Assembly (NCBI GenBank): GCA_964632395.1
Contig: CAZWES010000004.1
Coordinates: forward strand, 1 to 64,000
Length of the DNA: 64,000 nt
Reading direction: 5' to 3'
Origin: CAZWES01 sp964632395
Lineage (GTDB): Bacteria; Patescibacteriota; Gracilibacteria; Peribacterales; Peribacteraceae
The number at the start of each line of letters is the position of its first letter. Positions within the stretch are counted from its first letter, which is position 1. A model generated the notes under the pieces. That model made no database searches, was not told the DNA's origin, and was given only the letters and a program-made list of their open reading frames with translations. Below are positions 49,997 to 58,880 of this stretch, piece after piece. Both the position numbers and the translations under genes were made by a program.

Positions 49997-52255
49997 ATGC
50001 GCCTTGTAGAAGTTGCGCGATCTCTCGGCATGACGGGTCAAAAACTGCGACGTGAACTCACGCAGGTGGATTTTGGGGTAAAGCCGACGGATAGAGAGGT
50101 GCCCGATACTGTGGCACAGGGGATAATCCGCTATATTTCGCAGAAGTATGGGATAGAGGTGAAGGATGAGTCTGAGGTTGCAGAGGAGGAGACACAATTA
50201 TCGGAAGAGGAAGTTCAGGAAGAAGCATCAGAAGTTTCTGATGAGGAAGTGGTTGAGTCTGAATCACCAGAGGATGTGAAGGAGGCGAAGGGAGAGAAAG
50301 AGGGAGAAAAAAAGGAGCAGGTGCACGTCATGCGAAAGCTCACGCTTGAGGATGTTTCCGATGCTGCGGTTAAAGCCCATGCTGCAAAAAGTCCTCCTTC
50401 GCGTCGCAGGAAACCTTCAGCCAGGCGCACAGGTAGAACTGTACAACAAAAAAGAAGGAAGCACGCGGTTCAGGAGCAGATCAAAAAGAAGGAAGGCGTG
50501 GTTGAGATCCCGGACGCTATCACGGTAAAAGAGTTTGCGGAAAAGACAGGAGTGCAGGTGCCGGAGGTTGTTTCCACTCTTATGAAAAACGGTGTGATGG
50601 CATCCATCAACCAAAACATTGATTTTGACACAGCGGCAATTGTTGCGGAAGAAATGGATATTCAGGTTAAAAAAACACAGGTTGAGGTTTCCGCAGAAGG
50701 TTTGCTCACGGGAAATCTGGAGGAATTGCTTAAAGAGGATGATAAATCCGTACTCAAACCGCGAGCGCCGATCGTTACGATTATGGGGCACGTTGATCAC
50801 GGTAAGACTGCAATTCTGGATGCTATCCGAAAAACTGATGTGGTTTCCGGAGAGGCTGGAGGAATCACACAAAAGATTGGTGCTTATCAGGTAGAGAATG
50901 ATGGCAAACCAATCACGTTTTTGGATACTCCGGGACACGAGGCATTCACTTCCATGCGCGCACGTGGTGCGCAGATCACAGACATCGTAGTTCTAGTCAT
51001 CTCCGCAGATGAAGGCATTAAGCCGACAACGGTGGAAGCAATTGATCATGCAAAAGATGCAGGAGTCCCGATTTTGGTTGCCATAAACAAGATGGATCGC
51101 GAGACTGCAGATCCGGATAGAGTTAAAGGGGAGCTTGCAGGTCACGATTTGCAGCCGGAAGAGTGGGGTGGCAAAACTCCGGTTGTTCTCTGTAGTGCAA
51201 AGACAGGGCAGGGGATTGATGAACTTCTGGATTCAATTCTCATCTTATCTGAAATCGCAGAGCTAAAAGCCAGTCCATCGCGCCCTGCAGTTGCAACGGT
51301 TGTAGAAAGCCATCTTGATTCCTCGCTTGGTCCCGTGGCCTCAATCGTGGTCAACGCAGGAACCCTGAGGAATGGTGATTCCATTGTCTGCGGTGCAACT
51401 TCCGGTCGCATAAAGTATATGGCTGATGCAAGTGGCGAGAGCCTTGATGAAGTTCAGCCTTCAGGTACTGTCCGCATTTCCGGACTTTCCGCAGTTCCAA
51501 GAACTGGTGATATTCTTCAGGTTGTGCAGGATGATCAGGAGGCTAAAAAACTGCTTTCACAGATTCAGGATGCGCGGGAACGCGATCGAAAGCGCGGTCT
51601 TGCGGACCTTATCACCCGCCTTTCCGAAGGGCAGATGACGATGCTCAAGATTGTTCTAAAAGCCGATTCGCAGGGTGAGATTGAGGCGATACGCGGTGCG
51701 CTTGCAAAGATTGAAAAGGAAAGCCAGGGAGTAAAAGTGATGCCGAAAGTAATCCACACGGCATGCGGGAACATTACAGAGAGCGATGTGATGATGGCTG
51801 CAGCAAGCGAAGGAATTGTGCTTGGCTTCAACGTTATAGTTTCTACTCATGTGGAGGAAATGGCTCAAACTCAGGGCGTAAAGGTCAAACTCTATGACGT
51901 AATCTATGAGTTGATTGATGATGTGGAGAGCCTTCTCTCCGGTCTTGTTGAGCCGGAGGAGGAAGAAAAAGTTGTGGGTCACCTGGAAGTTCGTGCATTA
52001 TTCTTCCGCAAAAAATCAGATCAGGTGATTGGCGGAATGGTGACTGATGGAATGTTCAAGCGCGTGCCTTTCCGGATTATGCGGGATGGCGAAGAGGTCG
52101 GAGCCGGCCGCATCACAAATGTAAAAAATGGCGAAAAAGACGTAAAAGAATCCAAGGAAGGCAGAGAGTGCGGTCTTCGCATCGACTGTTCTGCAGATAT
52201 ACAAGAGGGCGACGTTATCGAAGGATTCGTCAGGGAATTTAAGAAGAAGGGATAG
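49997..52255 (+). CDS. infB: translation initiation factor IF-2
   Basis: This 752-residue GTPase places initiator tRNA on the ribosome. Two IF2_N modules flank an acidic, then Lys/Arg-rich linker. The G domain has IMGHVDHGKT (G1), GGITQKIGAY, DTPGHEAF (G3) and NKMD (G4). Domains II, III and C-terminal IV follow and end in FVREFKKKG. No Shine-Dalgarno is visible before the ATG. Confidence 0.96.
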   Translation: MRLVEVARSLGMTGQKLRRELTQVDFGVKPTDREVPDTVAQGIIRYISQKYGIEVKDESEVAEEETQLSEEEVQEEASEVSDEEVVESESPEDVKEAKGEKEGEKKEQVHVMRKLTLEDVSDAAVKAHAAKSPPSRRRKPSARRTGRTVQQKRRKHAVQEQIKKKEGVVEIPDAITVKEFAEKTGVQVPEVVSTLMKNGVMASINQNIDFDTAAIVAEEMDIQVKKTQVEVSAEGLLTGNLEELLKEDDKSVLKPRAPIVTIMGHVDHGKTAILDAIRKTDVVSGEAGGITQKIGAYQVENDGKPITFLDTPGHEAFTSMRARGAQITDIVVLVISADEGIKPTTVEAIDHAKDAGVPILVAINKMDRETADPDRVKGELAGHDLQPEEWGGKTPVVLCSAKTGQGIDELLDSILILSEIAELKASPSRPAVATVVESHLDSSLGPVASIVVNAGTLRNGDSIVCGATSGRIKYMADASGESLDEVQPSGTVRISGLSAVPRTGDILQVVQDDQEAKKLLSQIQDARERDRKRGLADLITRLSEGQMTMLKIVLKADSQGEIEAIRGALAKIEKESQGVKVMPKVIHTACGNITESDVMMAAASEGIVLGFNVIVSTHVEEMAQTQGVKVKLYDVIYELIDDVESLLSGLVEPEEEEKVVGHLEVRALFFRKKSDQVIGGMVTDGMFKRVPFRIMRDGEEVGAGRITNVKNGEKDVKESKEGRECGLRIDCSADIQEGDVIEGFVREFKKKG

Positions 52256-53683
52256 TTACCCCGGTATTTTTTCTGGAAACTCAACTGCCATCACGATCTC
52301 TGTTACTTTTTCTGGTTTTTCTATTTCCAAATTTTTAAGAGTGGTCAGAAAGTGTTTAAGATTTACCTGGTCTATTTTTGCTTCCTTGGTTTCACCTTCC
52401 ACTTTTTCAATAGCTGCGTAAAATGGATCAGTCTTTTTCACATATTGCTTAAAGTTTGCCGCCTTAAGAGCGATCGGCTTATTAATTATTTTCCAGATTT
52501 CTCTACCATCACTGGCATCGGAAACGAGGTCATGGAAGTCATTTACAACTTTTGCAGCTTCTGCGTTGCCACCCATCTTTGCAATTGCAGATTTGCATTG
52601 AGGATCATTCCTGATCGAAAGCAATTTGTTCAATGCTTCAACTTCGCTTGGTTTGCTTGGGAGTATGTTCGTCCCCGCAAGCGCAAGTGTGCCAACTCCG
52701 TAGGCTGCGGTAAGTGCATCGCTGTGCGAGAGGCCTTTGCCTTTTACAATCTTTTTGCCTGTTGTAATTGCGCTAAGCAGGAACAGAATTGCAAAAACAC
52801 CAAATCCGGCAGCTCTTGCTGTAAGAGCCATTGGGCTCCTGTGCTTATCCACAGGCTCCACACCCGGAGGTGCAAGATTTAGCTTTCCACCTTTTCCGAT
52901 CAGGCCAAGCTTTTCTGCGCATGCATAAGCTTGAGGGCATGTCCGTTTGATGTTTTGTGCTCCGAACTCTGGCAGACTTTTCATCCTACCGATCGGGTCC
53001 ATGGACATGATCGTATCCAGTGCCATTTCCATTCTATTCAGTCTTGCAAGAGTTGCAGCACGCTCTGCAGGTGTTGCCTTAGGATGAATAAGTTCTTTTG
53101 CGTTGTAGATTTGCTTACGCAACTCATCAATTCTCTTAAAGTTCGGCAGAGCACTTTTTCCGTATCTGTGTAGCTTGTTTGAAGGATCGGTGTAATAAAA
53201 AATTTCATCTTCAATTTTGCTCATTTCATCATCAAGTGTTACATCGCTTGAATCGCGCTCAACGAACACGCCATTTATCTTTTTTGCTTCCTTGGTTTTG
53301 GGATCAACAGTTTTTTCCATTGCCGATGGTGCTTTAAGCATTTTGAGGAGACTTTCCAGCACCTTTTCCCTCGCCTCAAAAAATTCTTCAGCCTTTTTTC
53401 CCAACTTTGCAGTAATCTCACTGTTTGTCAGACTTGTATCAGTTTTACACTTGAGTGCTTCCAAATTCAGCTGAGTCGCGGATTCTATCCAATGTTTTAC
53501 AAGTTCACGATCCCGAGCAGTTTCAATCTTTCCTTTATCCAGTATCTTTGTAAGATTTCTTACGATGTTCACACGTCTTTCTTCACTTACAAGCAATGCG
53601 GCAGAAAAATCTTCAGCCAGAGCTTGATTGGTTGATTTTTCTTTGCCCTCCTTGGATTCTGGTGGTTGGAGTGGGGTGGTCAT
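52256..53683 (-). CDS. hypothetical protein paired with the VirB6-like gene
   Basis: This is a 475-residue protein with a long helical cytosolic N-terminus, two hydrophobic segments (about 287-308 and 325-342) and a helical C-terminus. No known family is recognised. It starts 12 nt behind the VirB6-like gene's stop and is probably part of the same envelope machine. Confidence 0.6.
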   Translation of the reverse strand: MTTPLQPPESKEGKEKSTNQALAEDFSAALLVSEERRVNIVRNLTKILDKGKIETARDRELVKHWIESATQLNLEALKCKTDTSLTNSEITAKLGKKAEEFFEAREKVLESLLKMLKAPSAMEKTVDPKTKEAKKINGVFVERDSSDVTLDDEMSKIEDEIFYYTDPSNKLHRYGKSALPNFKRIDELRKQIYNAKELIHPKATPAERAATLARLNRMEMALDTIMSMDPIGRMKSLPEFGAQNIKRTCPQAYACAEKLGLIGKGGKLNLAPPGVEPVDKHRSPMALTARAAGFGVFAILFLLSAITTGKKIVKGKGLSHSDALTAAYGVGTLALAGTNILPSKPSEVEALNKLLSIRNDPQCKSAIAKMGGNAEAAKVVNDFHDLVSDASDGREIWKIINKPIALKAANFKQYVKKTDPFYAAIEKVEGETKEAKIDQVNLKHFLTTLKNLEIEKPEKVTEIVMAVEFPEKIPG

Positions 53684-53695
53684 GAGTTAATGCTA

Positions 53696-55855
53696 TTAAA
53701 TTGAATTTAGTTTCTGTTTAAGTGCATTTGCATCTGCGGCATTATCTATCTCTTTGATTATCTCGCTTATTGCAGTTTTGCTTTGTGCCGATGCGTGAAC
53801 AGCTCTGTGTGACTCAAGAGCTTTCTTTACATCAGCCATACTACTTGTATCGAGTGCCTGCGCTGCTCTTTCAGCTACGAATTTCTTATCTAGTGTTGCG
53901 CCGCCACCTTGTAGATTCACTTTTCTGAGATTTGATTGCAAATCATTAATTACAGGGGTAAACGCACCTGTTATAGAAGCAACATAAGCGTCGGTTACAC
54001 CACTACCCTGAACATCTTTTGCTTTATTCAGCACATCGGTAAGCACTTGTGGATTTGTCATTATCGATTGAGCTCCTCCTTTACCGATACTGTTTGATTT
54101 CTCAAGTGATACTGCCAATTGCTGTAGAGCTTTTATCATTTTATCGTTACCTTGACCCTGGCTTGCCTTAAGATCATTTATAGCTTTCTTGAAATCTCCA
54201 GAATTCCCCACTTGTTTAACTGCGCTATCAATTTGGTTTGTGTTCATTGGTGGTGCAACGCCACCACCACCTCCACCTCCACCACCTGGAGCTCCGCCCA
54301 TAAAGTCTAGTGCTCTGCCCTGTGCAAACGGACTGCCGAATCCGGCACGTGTCACAGCATCTCGTGCTCCAAATAGGCTGCCCTTGCCTCCGCCAGGCAT
54401 CGGTAGAACAGGAGCATAACCAACTGCATTCATTCCGTACTTGAGCGCACCCTGGCCGAAGTTCTTAACGCCCATTGTGAACTTACTCGCAATTTGATCG
54501 CTCTTTTCCAGAACCTTAAAGGTCATAATCCACATAATTCCAAGAGTGATAGCAAGCCACAAAAGTTCATGGAATGTGCTTATACCAAGAACCTTCGGTA
54601 TGCCTTCTATCATGTATGGCCCCGGGTTTGATGCATACCATCCGATTGTTGGTGCCTGGCTGAGCAAAGTGAAGCCGATTGCAAGTGGCACGGCCACCAT
54701 CGCAGGGAGGAATGCGTATTTTAGGAATGTCTTCCAGATGTTGAACTCCGCTCCGGGTATTTCTCCGAGCGACTGGAATGACCCTCTCATCGCCAGTCCA
54801 AGAAATACGAATGGCATAAATGCAACACAAAGCCATATCACACCTATTCGTACGATGAACACTGCAAGCATTGCAAGCAGTAGCAGGCCGATTGCGATGG
54901 CCAGTATTGCATGGAACACGAGCATGACTACGTACTTCATGTATGCCTGCGCCTTGCCCATGGGCCCGGCTCTTGCTGCAACGTCCTGCGCCTGCGCAAA
55001 ATTTATTCGTGAGAGGTGTGGCAGCTTTGCAAAGTTAACGGCAAGCCCGTTTATCACGGTATCTGCTCCGCTGACAGGGTAGAACTGGTTGTTATATGTG
55101 TATCCGCCGTCTTTTATAACATTCCCCCAGTCCGCGTAGTAGATATCAACCAGGTTCCCAATTTGCCTTCCACGATTTGGAAAAGTACCTCCTTTGGTGG
55201 GACGAACACAATCGGGCGCATGGCACTTATCTGCTGGAGTGGGGAAGATATGAACTCCCCATACAAAATTACATGGGATTGCGCTATCTGCATCATCTCC
55301 CTGCCCCCCCGGCTTTCCGTCTGCACCAAAATCTACTCCATTTATACACTTTGCCTGAGGACTCACCATTGCCGGCATCTGGTATACCACCGCCTGCAAC
55401 ACATTTGCCATATCCAGTATCACTCGTGGCACAAACCATGAAAAGTTTACCAATATAACTGCAATGACGAACATTGGAGCCTTTTGCTTTAGCATTTCCA
55501 TCTTTCCCTGCAATATCACCATTATTGCTCCCACTATCAGCAGGAAAGCAAAGATGGCATTCACGATATCACGTGAAATCATCCAGATTTTATTCAAAAT
55601 AGGTTCCATTGGACGCACACCACCTGCCATATTTTCCCCGAATATAAAGTCGGGATTAAGAACCTTTTGAACCATTCCAAGCACTATCCAGTTGAGCACG
55701 GTAAAGACTTCCAGTGCTCCACCAAAGAATCTTGCCGCAGTATCACCGATACCTGATTGAGCATGTGCTTTGGGAATAGAGACAATCTCAGAAATGTCAG
55801 TCAGCTGCGGTACACCATGAGTCTGTGCAAGTGACACAACACTTGGTGCAAGCAT
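53696..55855 (-). CDS. VirB6/TrbL-like multi-helix membrane protein
   Basis: This protein of at least 719 residues has about eight membrane helices, a large extracytoplasmic loop with four Cys (about 168-215), a nine-glycine linker (near 530) and a helical soluble tail. The shape matches the VirB6/TrbL-like proteins of CPR type IV secretion or pilus systems. The ATG at 55855 cuts into a classical signal peptide. Reading continues upstream (KKAIFALILCAMLAPSVVSL), with no ATG, GTG or TTG before the promoter. A CTG at 55891, 6 nt behind AAGG, is the likely start. Confidence 0.7.
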   Translation of the reverse strand: MLAPSVVSLAQTHGVPQLTDISEIVSIPKAHAQSGIGDTAARFFGGALEVFTVLNWIVLGMVQKVLNPDFIFGENMAGGVRPMEPILNKIWMISRDIVNAIFAFLLIVGAIMVILQGKMEMLKQKAPMFVIAVILVNFSWFVPRVILDMANVLQAVVYQMPAMVSPQAKCINGVDFGADGKPGGQGDDADSAIPCNFVWGVHIFPTPADKCHAPDCVRPTKGGTFPNRGRQIGNLVDIYYADWGNVIKDGGYTYNNQFYPVSGADTVINGLAVNFAKLPHLSRINFAQAQDVAARAGPMGKAQAYMKYVVMLVFHAILAIAIGLLLLAMLAVFIVRIGVIWLCVAFMPFVFLGLAMRGSFQSLGEIPGAEFNIWKTFLKYAFLPAMVAVPLAIGFTLLSQAPTIGWYASNPGPYMIEGIPKVLGISTFHELLWLAITLGIMWIMTFKVLEKSDQIASKFTMGVKNFGQGALKYGMNAVGYAPVLPMPGGGKGSLFGARDAVTRAGFGSPFAQGRALDFMGGAPGGGGGGGGGVAPPMNTNQIDSAVKQVGNSGDFKKAINDLKASQGQGNDKMIKALQQLAVSLEKSNSIGKGGAQSIMTNPQVLTDVLNKAKDVQGSGVTDAYVASITGAFTPVINDLQSNLRKVNLQGGGATLDKKFVAERAAQALDTSSMADVKKALESHRAVHASAQSKTAISEIIKEIDNAADANALKQKLNSI

Positions 55856-56163
55856 TGCGCAGAGTATGAGTGCGAAGATCGCCTTTTTCAGAAGTGCCTT
55901 GCTTATGATTGTGTGGGTGTAAGAATCTATAGATTATACCTTATTTTAGGGAATTTTGGTACCTGCAGCTCTGCAAATTATTGATGTTTAAGGGCAATTC
56001 TCATGAAAATATGTGTTCAAAATATTTATTCACCTATTTTAGGGTCGAATATAAAGTTTATGCAGTCCTTTTATGGGTTTTGATAAAGAATTTATAAAAG
56101 AAAGTGCTATGAGTACTTTTCTTGATCTTTGAAAAAAAGTTGAATAAGATTCGTGAACACACT

Positions 56164-56745
56164 ATGAACGATGTCCTAAAAGCACTCTTCAGTTCCAATA
56201 CGAGGGTCAAGCTCCTCTCGACGTTCCTGTTACACCCAGATCAGGAGTATTTTGTACGCGAACTCACAAGGCTTTTGGATGAGCAGATCAACTCCGTGAG
56301 GCGCGAACTCGAGAATCTAAAGAAGATTGGGCTTGTTAAATCCAGAAATAAAAACAGGAAGAAGTACTTCAAAGTGAATCCCGATTTCCCGCTATATACC
56401 GATCTTCGCAGTATGTTTGGCAAGGCTGTTCAGGGCGAGACAGCTATCATCGCGGAATTGAAAAGGCTTCCCGGACTCAAGTTTTTGGTTCTTGCAGGAT
56501 CATTCGTCGGCGAGGATGATCCGGTTGATTTGCTGATTGTGGGAGAGGTCAGTCGTGATTCTGTAGAGAAATTACTCGCACATGATCCATCGCTCAGCAA
56601 GGTCAAGTATTCTATTTTCTCCGTACCAGACTTTCTGTATCGCTTGAATTTGAAGGACAAGTTCATACGCGAGACTGTGGATTCACCCACGCATGTGGTT
56701 GCATACAATCTGATAGATCGCGAGGTGCAGGATGCGAGGAAGTAG
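56164..56745 (+). CDS. winged-helix / nucleotidyltransferase-like regulator
   Basis: This 193-residue protein has an N-terminal ArsR-type winged helix (ALFSSNTRVKLLSTFLLHP, with YFVRELTRLLDEQINSVRREL as recognition region). It is followed by a degraded nucleotidyltransferase-like domain (LVLAGSFVGEDDPVDLLIVG). It probably regulates transcription, possibly of its divergent VirB6-like neighbour. The start at 56164 gives MNDVLKALF. The 270-bp AT-rich gap upstream holds the divergent promoters and no gene. Confidence 0.75.
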   Translation: MNDVLKALFSSNTRVKLLSTFLLHPDQEYFVRELTRLLDEQINSVRRELENLKKIGLVKSRNKNRKKYFKVNPDFPLYTDLRSMFGKAVQGETAIIAELKRLPGLKFLVLAGSFVGEDDPVDLLIVGEVSRDSVEKLLAHDPSLSKVKYSIFSVPDFLYRLNLKDKFIRETVDSPTHVVAYNLIDREVQDARK

Positions 56746-56813
56746 TGTCATGACGTAAAATTATGAGGTTTCTGGTTTCCGTAGCTTAATTTTTCATCTA
56801 GAATCTCCCGGAA

Positions 56814-57317
56814 ATGCAGCAATTATTGCGCACACAGGCTCAGGCATTCGCAAGGCCCGTTCCGGAGCTTAGGCCCGGATATACCGTTCGTGTGCATCAG
56901 AAGGTAAAAGAAGGTGAAAAGGAGCGTGTGCAGATATTTGAAGGGCTAATCATTGGAATGCATCGTGGAACTTATCCAACGGATACAACTTTCACGGTAC
57001 GCAGGATTGTGGAAGGAGTGGGTGTGGAAAAAATCTTCCCTCTGCATTCACCGAATATAGTGAAGATAGAGGTCGTTAAAGTTGCGAGGGTACGCAGGGC
57101 AAAGCTTAACTTCCTGCGTGGACGCCGTGGCAAATCTGCAAGGCTTTCGGAGAGGTTTACGACTGCGGATGAGTTCAAAGTGGCGGTAGCGGTGGAAGAG
57201 GATGTGGTGGAGGATACCGAGGAAGCTGAAGAGGTTAAGGATTCCGGGGAACCTCAGGATGTTGCAGAATCTGAGGCTGCTGATGTTGCTGAGGAGAAGG
57301 CTGAGGGGAAGAAATAG
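56814..57317 (+). CDS. rplS: 50S ribosomal protein bL19
   Basis: The bL19 core is recognisable as PGYTVRVHQKVKEGEKERVQ, FEGLIIG, FTVRRIVEGVGVEKIFPLHSP and RRAKLNFLRGRRGKSARL. A Glu/Ala/Val-rich acidic tail of about 45 residues is added after the core. Confidence 0.95.
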   Translation: MQQLLRTQAQAFARPVPELRPGYTVRVHQKVKEGEKERVQIFEGLIIGMHRGTYPTDTTFTVRRIVEGVGVEKIFPLHSPNIVKIEVVKVARVRRAKLNFLRGRRGKSARLSERFTTADEFKVAVAVEEDVVEDTEEAEEVKDSGEPQDVAESEAADVAEEKAEGKK

Positions 57318-57365
57318 TGGCGCGGACGTATCCGTTTCCACAAGTCGTGCCCGTTATCGTTTCCT

Positions 57366-57444
57366 CGAGCCGCAGCCACGGAGGGCTGCTCTGCGTGTGT
57401 AAAAAATTACAAAGCGCAGAGCGCCCCTCCGCGGGCGCGGCCTG
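57366..57444 (-). repeat. GCGCCC/CTGCGG palindromic repeat, copy 4
   Basis: GAGCCGCAGCCACGG...GCTGCTCTGCG...CGCAGAGCGCCCC...GCGGGCGCGG is inverted relative to copies 2 and 3. It lies between rplS and csaB. Confidence 0.75.
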
Positions 57445-57499
57445 GAAAAAATGTAACGGGCGCGGCCTGGACTCAGCAATTTGATGTATCCTTTACGCT

Positions 57500-58522
57500 G
57501 TGCAATACCTCCTAATCGGCAACTACGGCGTAAAAAATGCCGGGGACGACATCCTCCGCGATTACTTCCTCAGGCGTTTCCTGGAAGTTGAGTGGCGTGT
57601 TCTCTCAGCTGCTCCGAGTGGTGATGAGTTACCCAGACTACCTGCAGGTATCAGGTCTTTCTTCAGTTTCCGGTGGCTTAAGACAGTCAATGCATTGCGA
57701 AAGTCAAAAGGGGTTGTGTTTGGTGGCGGGAGTCTGTTCACGGACATAGAGTCAGTGAGTGCATGCTGGATCTGGTTTGTTCATGCTCTCATTGCCTGGA
57801 TATTCAGAAAGCCAATTTTTCTTGCGTTTCAGGGCATCGGTCCATTCAGAACCAGAGTGGGGGAGACGCTTTCAAAATGGGTTGTGTGTCATTCCTCATT
57901 CATCAGCGTACGGGATGAGGCTTCTTTTGAACGTCTGAAAGGGTGGAAAAAGAACACAGATGTTGTTCAAACCTTTGACCCTTCGATTTTGCTTTTAGAT
58001 AAGCAAAAAGACTCATTTAGAACAAATAATGTATTCACATTTATACCCCGGTTTTCCACATCCAAAAGTCAAGAAAAGTTGATAGTCCATGCGCTCTCCG
58101 GACTCGTAAAAAGTGGAGTAGCACTGCGAGTTTTATCATTGCAGCCAGATGATGTACGTGAACATGAGCTATGTATCAATTTGCGTGACGCGTTCAGGGC
58201 AGATTTCCACATCGCAAGATCGCTTGAGGATGCACTCAATTCAATTTCAGGAACGTGTGTGATAACACAGAGATATCACGGTGCTATCGTGGCAGCTACT
58301 GCGGGCATCCCATTTGTAGCAATTCGTCAACGGGAAGGGGATAAGTTGGATGCGTTTGCGAGGCGATCAGGATGTATTTCAGCTCCTGCGGAGTCTTTGG
58401 ATGTGAGCCAGTTGTTAGAAAATCCTTGGGAAAAGGCTGCTGAGAATCTTACATTCATTCGAGAGGAGTTGGTCAGAGAAGCTGAGTTCGGAGAACGTAA
58501 ACTCTCGTTGCAAATTATTTAG
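57500..58522 (+). CDS. csaB: CsaB-like polysaccharide pyruvyl transferase
   Basis: This 340-residue enzyme adds pyruvate ketals to cell-wall polysaccharide, which in other bacteria anchors SLH-domain S-layer proteins. GNYGVKNAGDDILRDYF is the N-terminal signature, VVFGGGSLFTD and FQGIGPFRT follow, and ITQRYHGAIVAATAGIPFVAI is the C-terminal motif. The start is GTG, 8 nt behind TATCCT, so it is probably leaderless. Confidence 0.92.
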   Translation: MQYLLIGNYGVKNAGDDILRDYFLRRFLEVEWRVLSAAPSGDELPRLPAGIRSFFSFRWLKTVNALRKSKGVVFGGGSLFTDIESVSACWIWFVHALIAWIFRKPIFLAFQGIGPFRTRVGETLSKWVVCHSSFISVRDEASFERLKGWKKNTDVVQTFDPSILLLDKQKDSFRTNNVFTFIPRFSTSKSQEKLIVHALSGLVKSGVALRVLSLQPDDVREHELCINLRDAFRADFHIARSLEDALNSISGTCVITQRYHGAIVAATAGIPFVAIRQREGDKLDAFARRSGCISAPAESLDVSQLLENPWEKAAENLTFIREELVREAEFGERKLSLQII

Positions 58523-58758
58523 TTTACCCAAATGATTTGTATTTTTTCCTTCGTTGCGATGCGCAATTTAGTGAGAATAGGGAAATGAGGATATTGTGCT
58601 AGATCACTATCATCACATTGCCATCCGAGATTTTCTAAGGTATCACCCGGCTGCAAATCTAGTTGGACACTTTTGCCTCTAAAATCACCCTCACGTCCAG
58701 ATAGTGTTAGTGGAGATTGCACAGTTGCAACGTCGCCAGATTTCTTCGGATACCTCAT
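58519..58758 (-). CDS. hypothetical small protein
   Basis: This is a 79-residue, beta-rich protein without recognised motifs. Its stop overlaps the csaB stop (convergent). The start at 58758 (MRYPKKSG) is favoured over 58797 because the latter reaches into the putative promoter. Confidence 0.5.
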   Translation of the reverse strand: MRYPKKSGDVATVQSPLTLSGREGDFRGKSVQLDLQPGDTLENLGWQCDDSDLAQYPHFPILTKLRIATKEKIQIIWVN

Positions 58759-58880
58759 GCAGATATGATTACAAAAATATGTGTGATCGCAAGCCAAAAA
58801 TGAAGATTTTTCATATGAATGTTTTAGGTTTGGTAGATGAAGTTGTAGGCAAACATCTATATCATCGTGAATGATAAATA

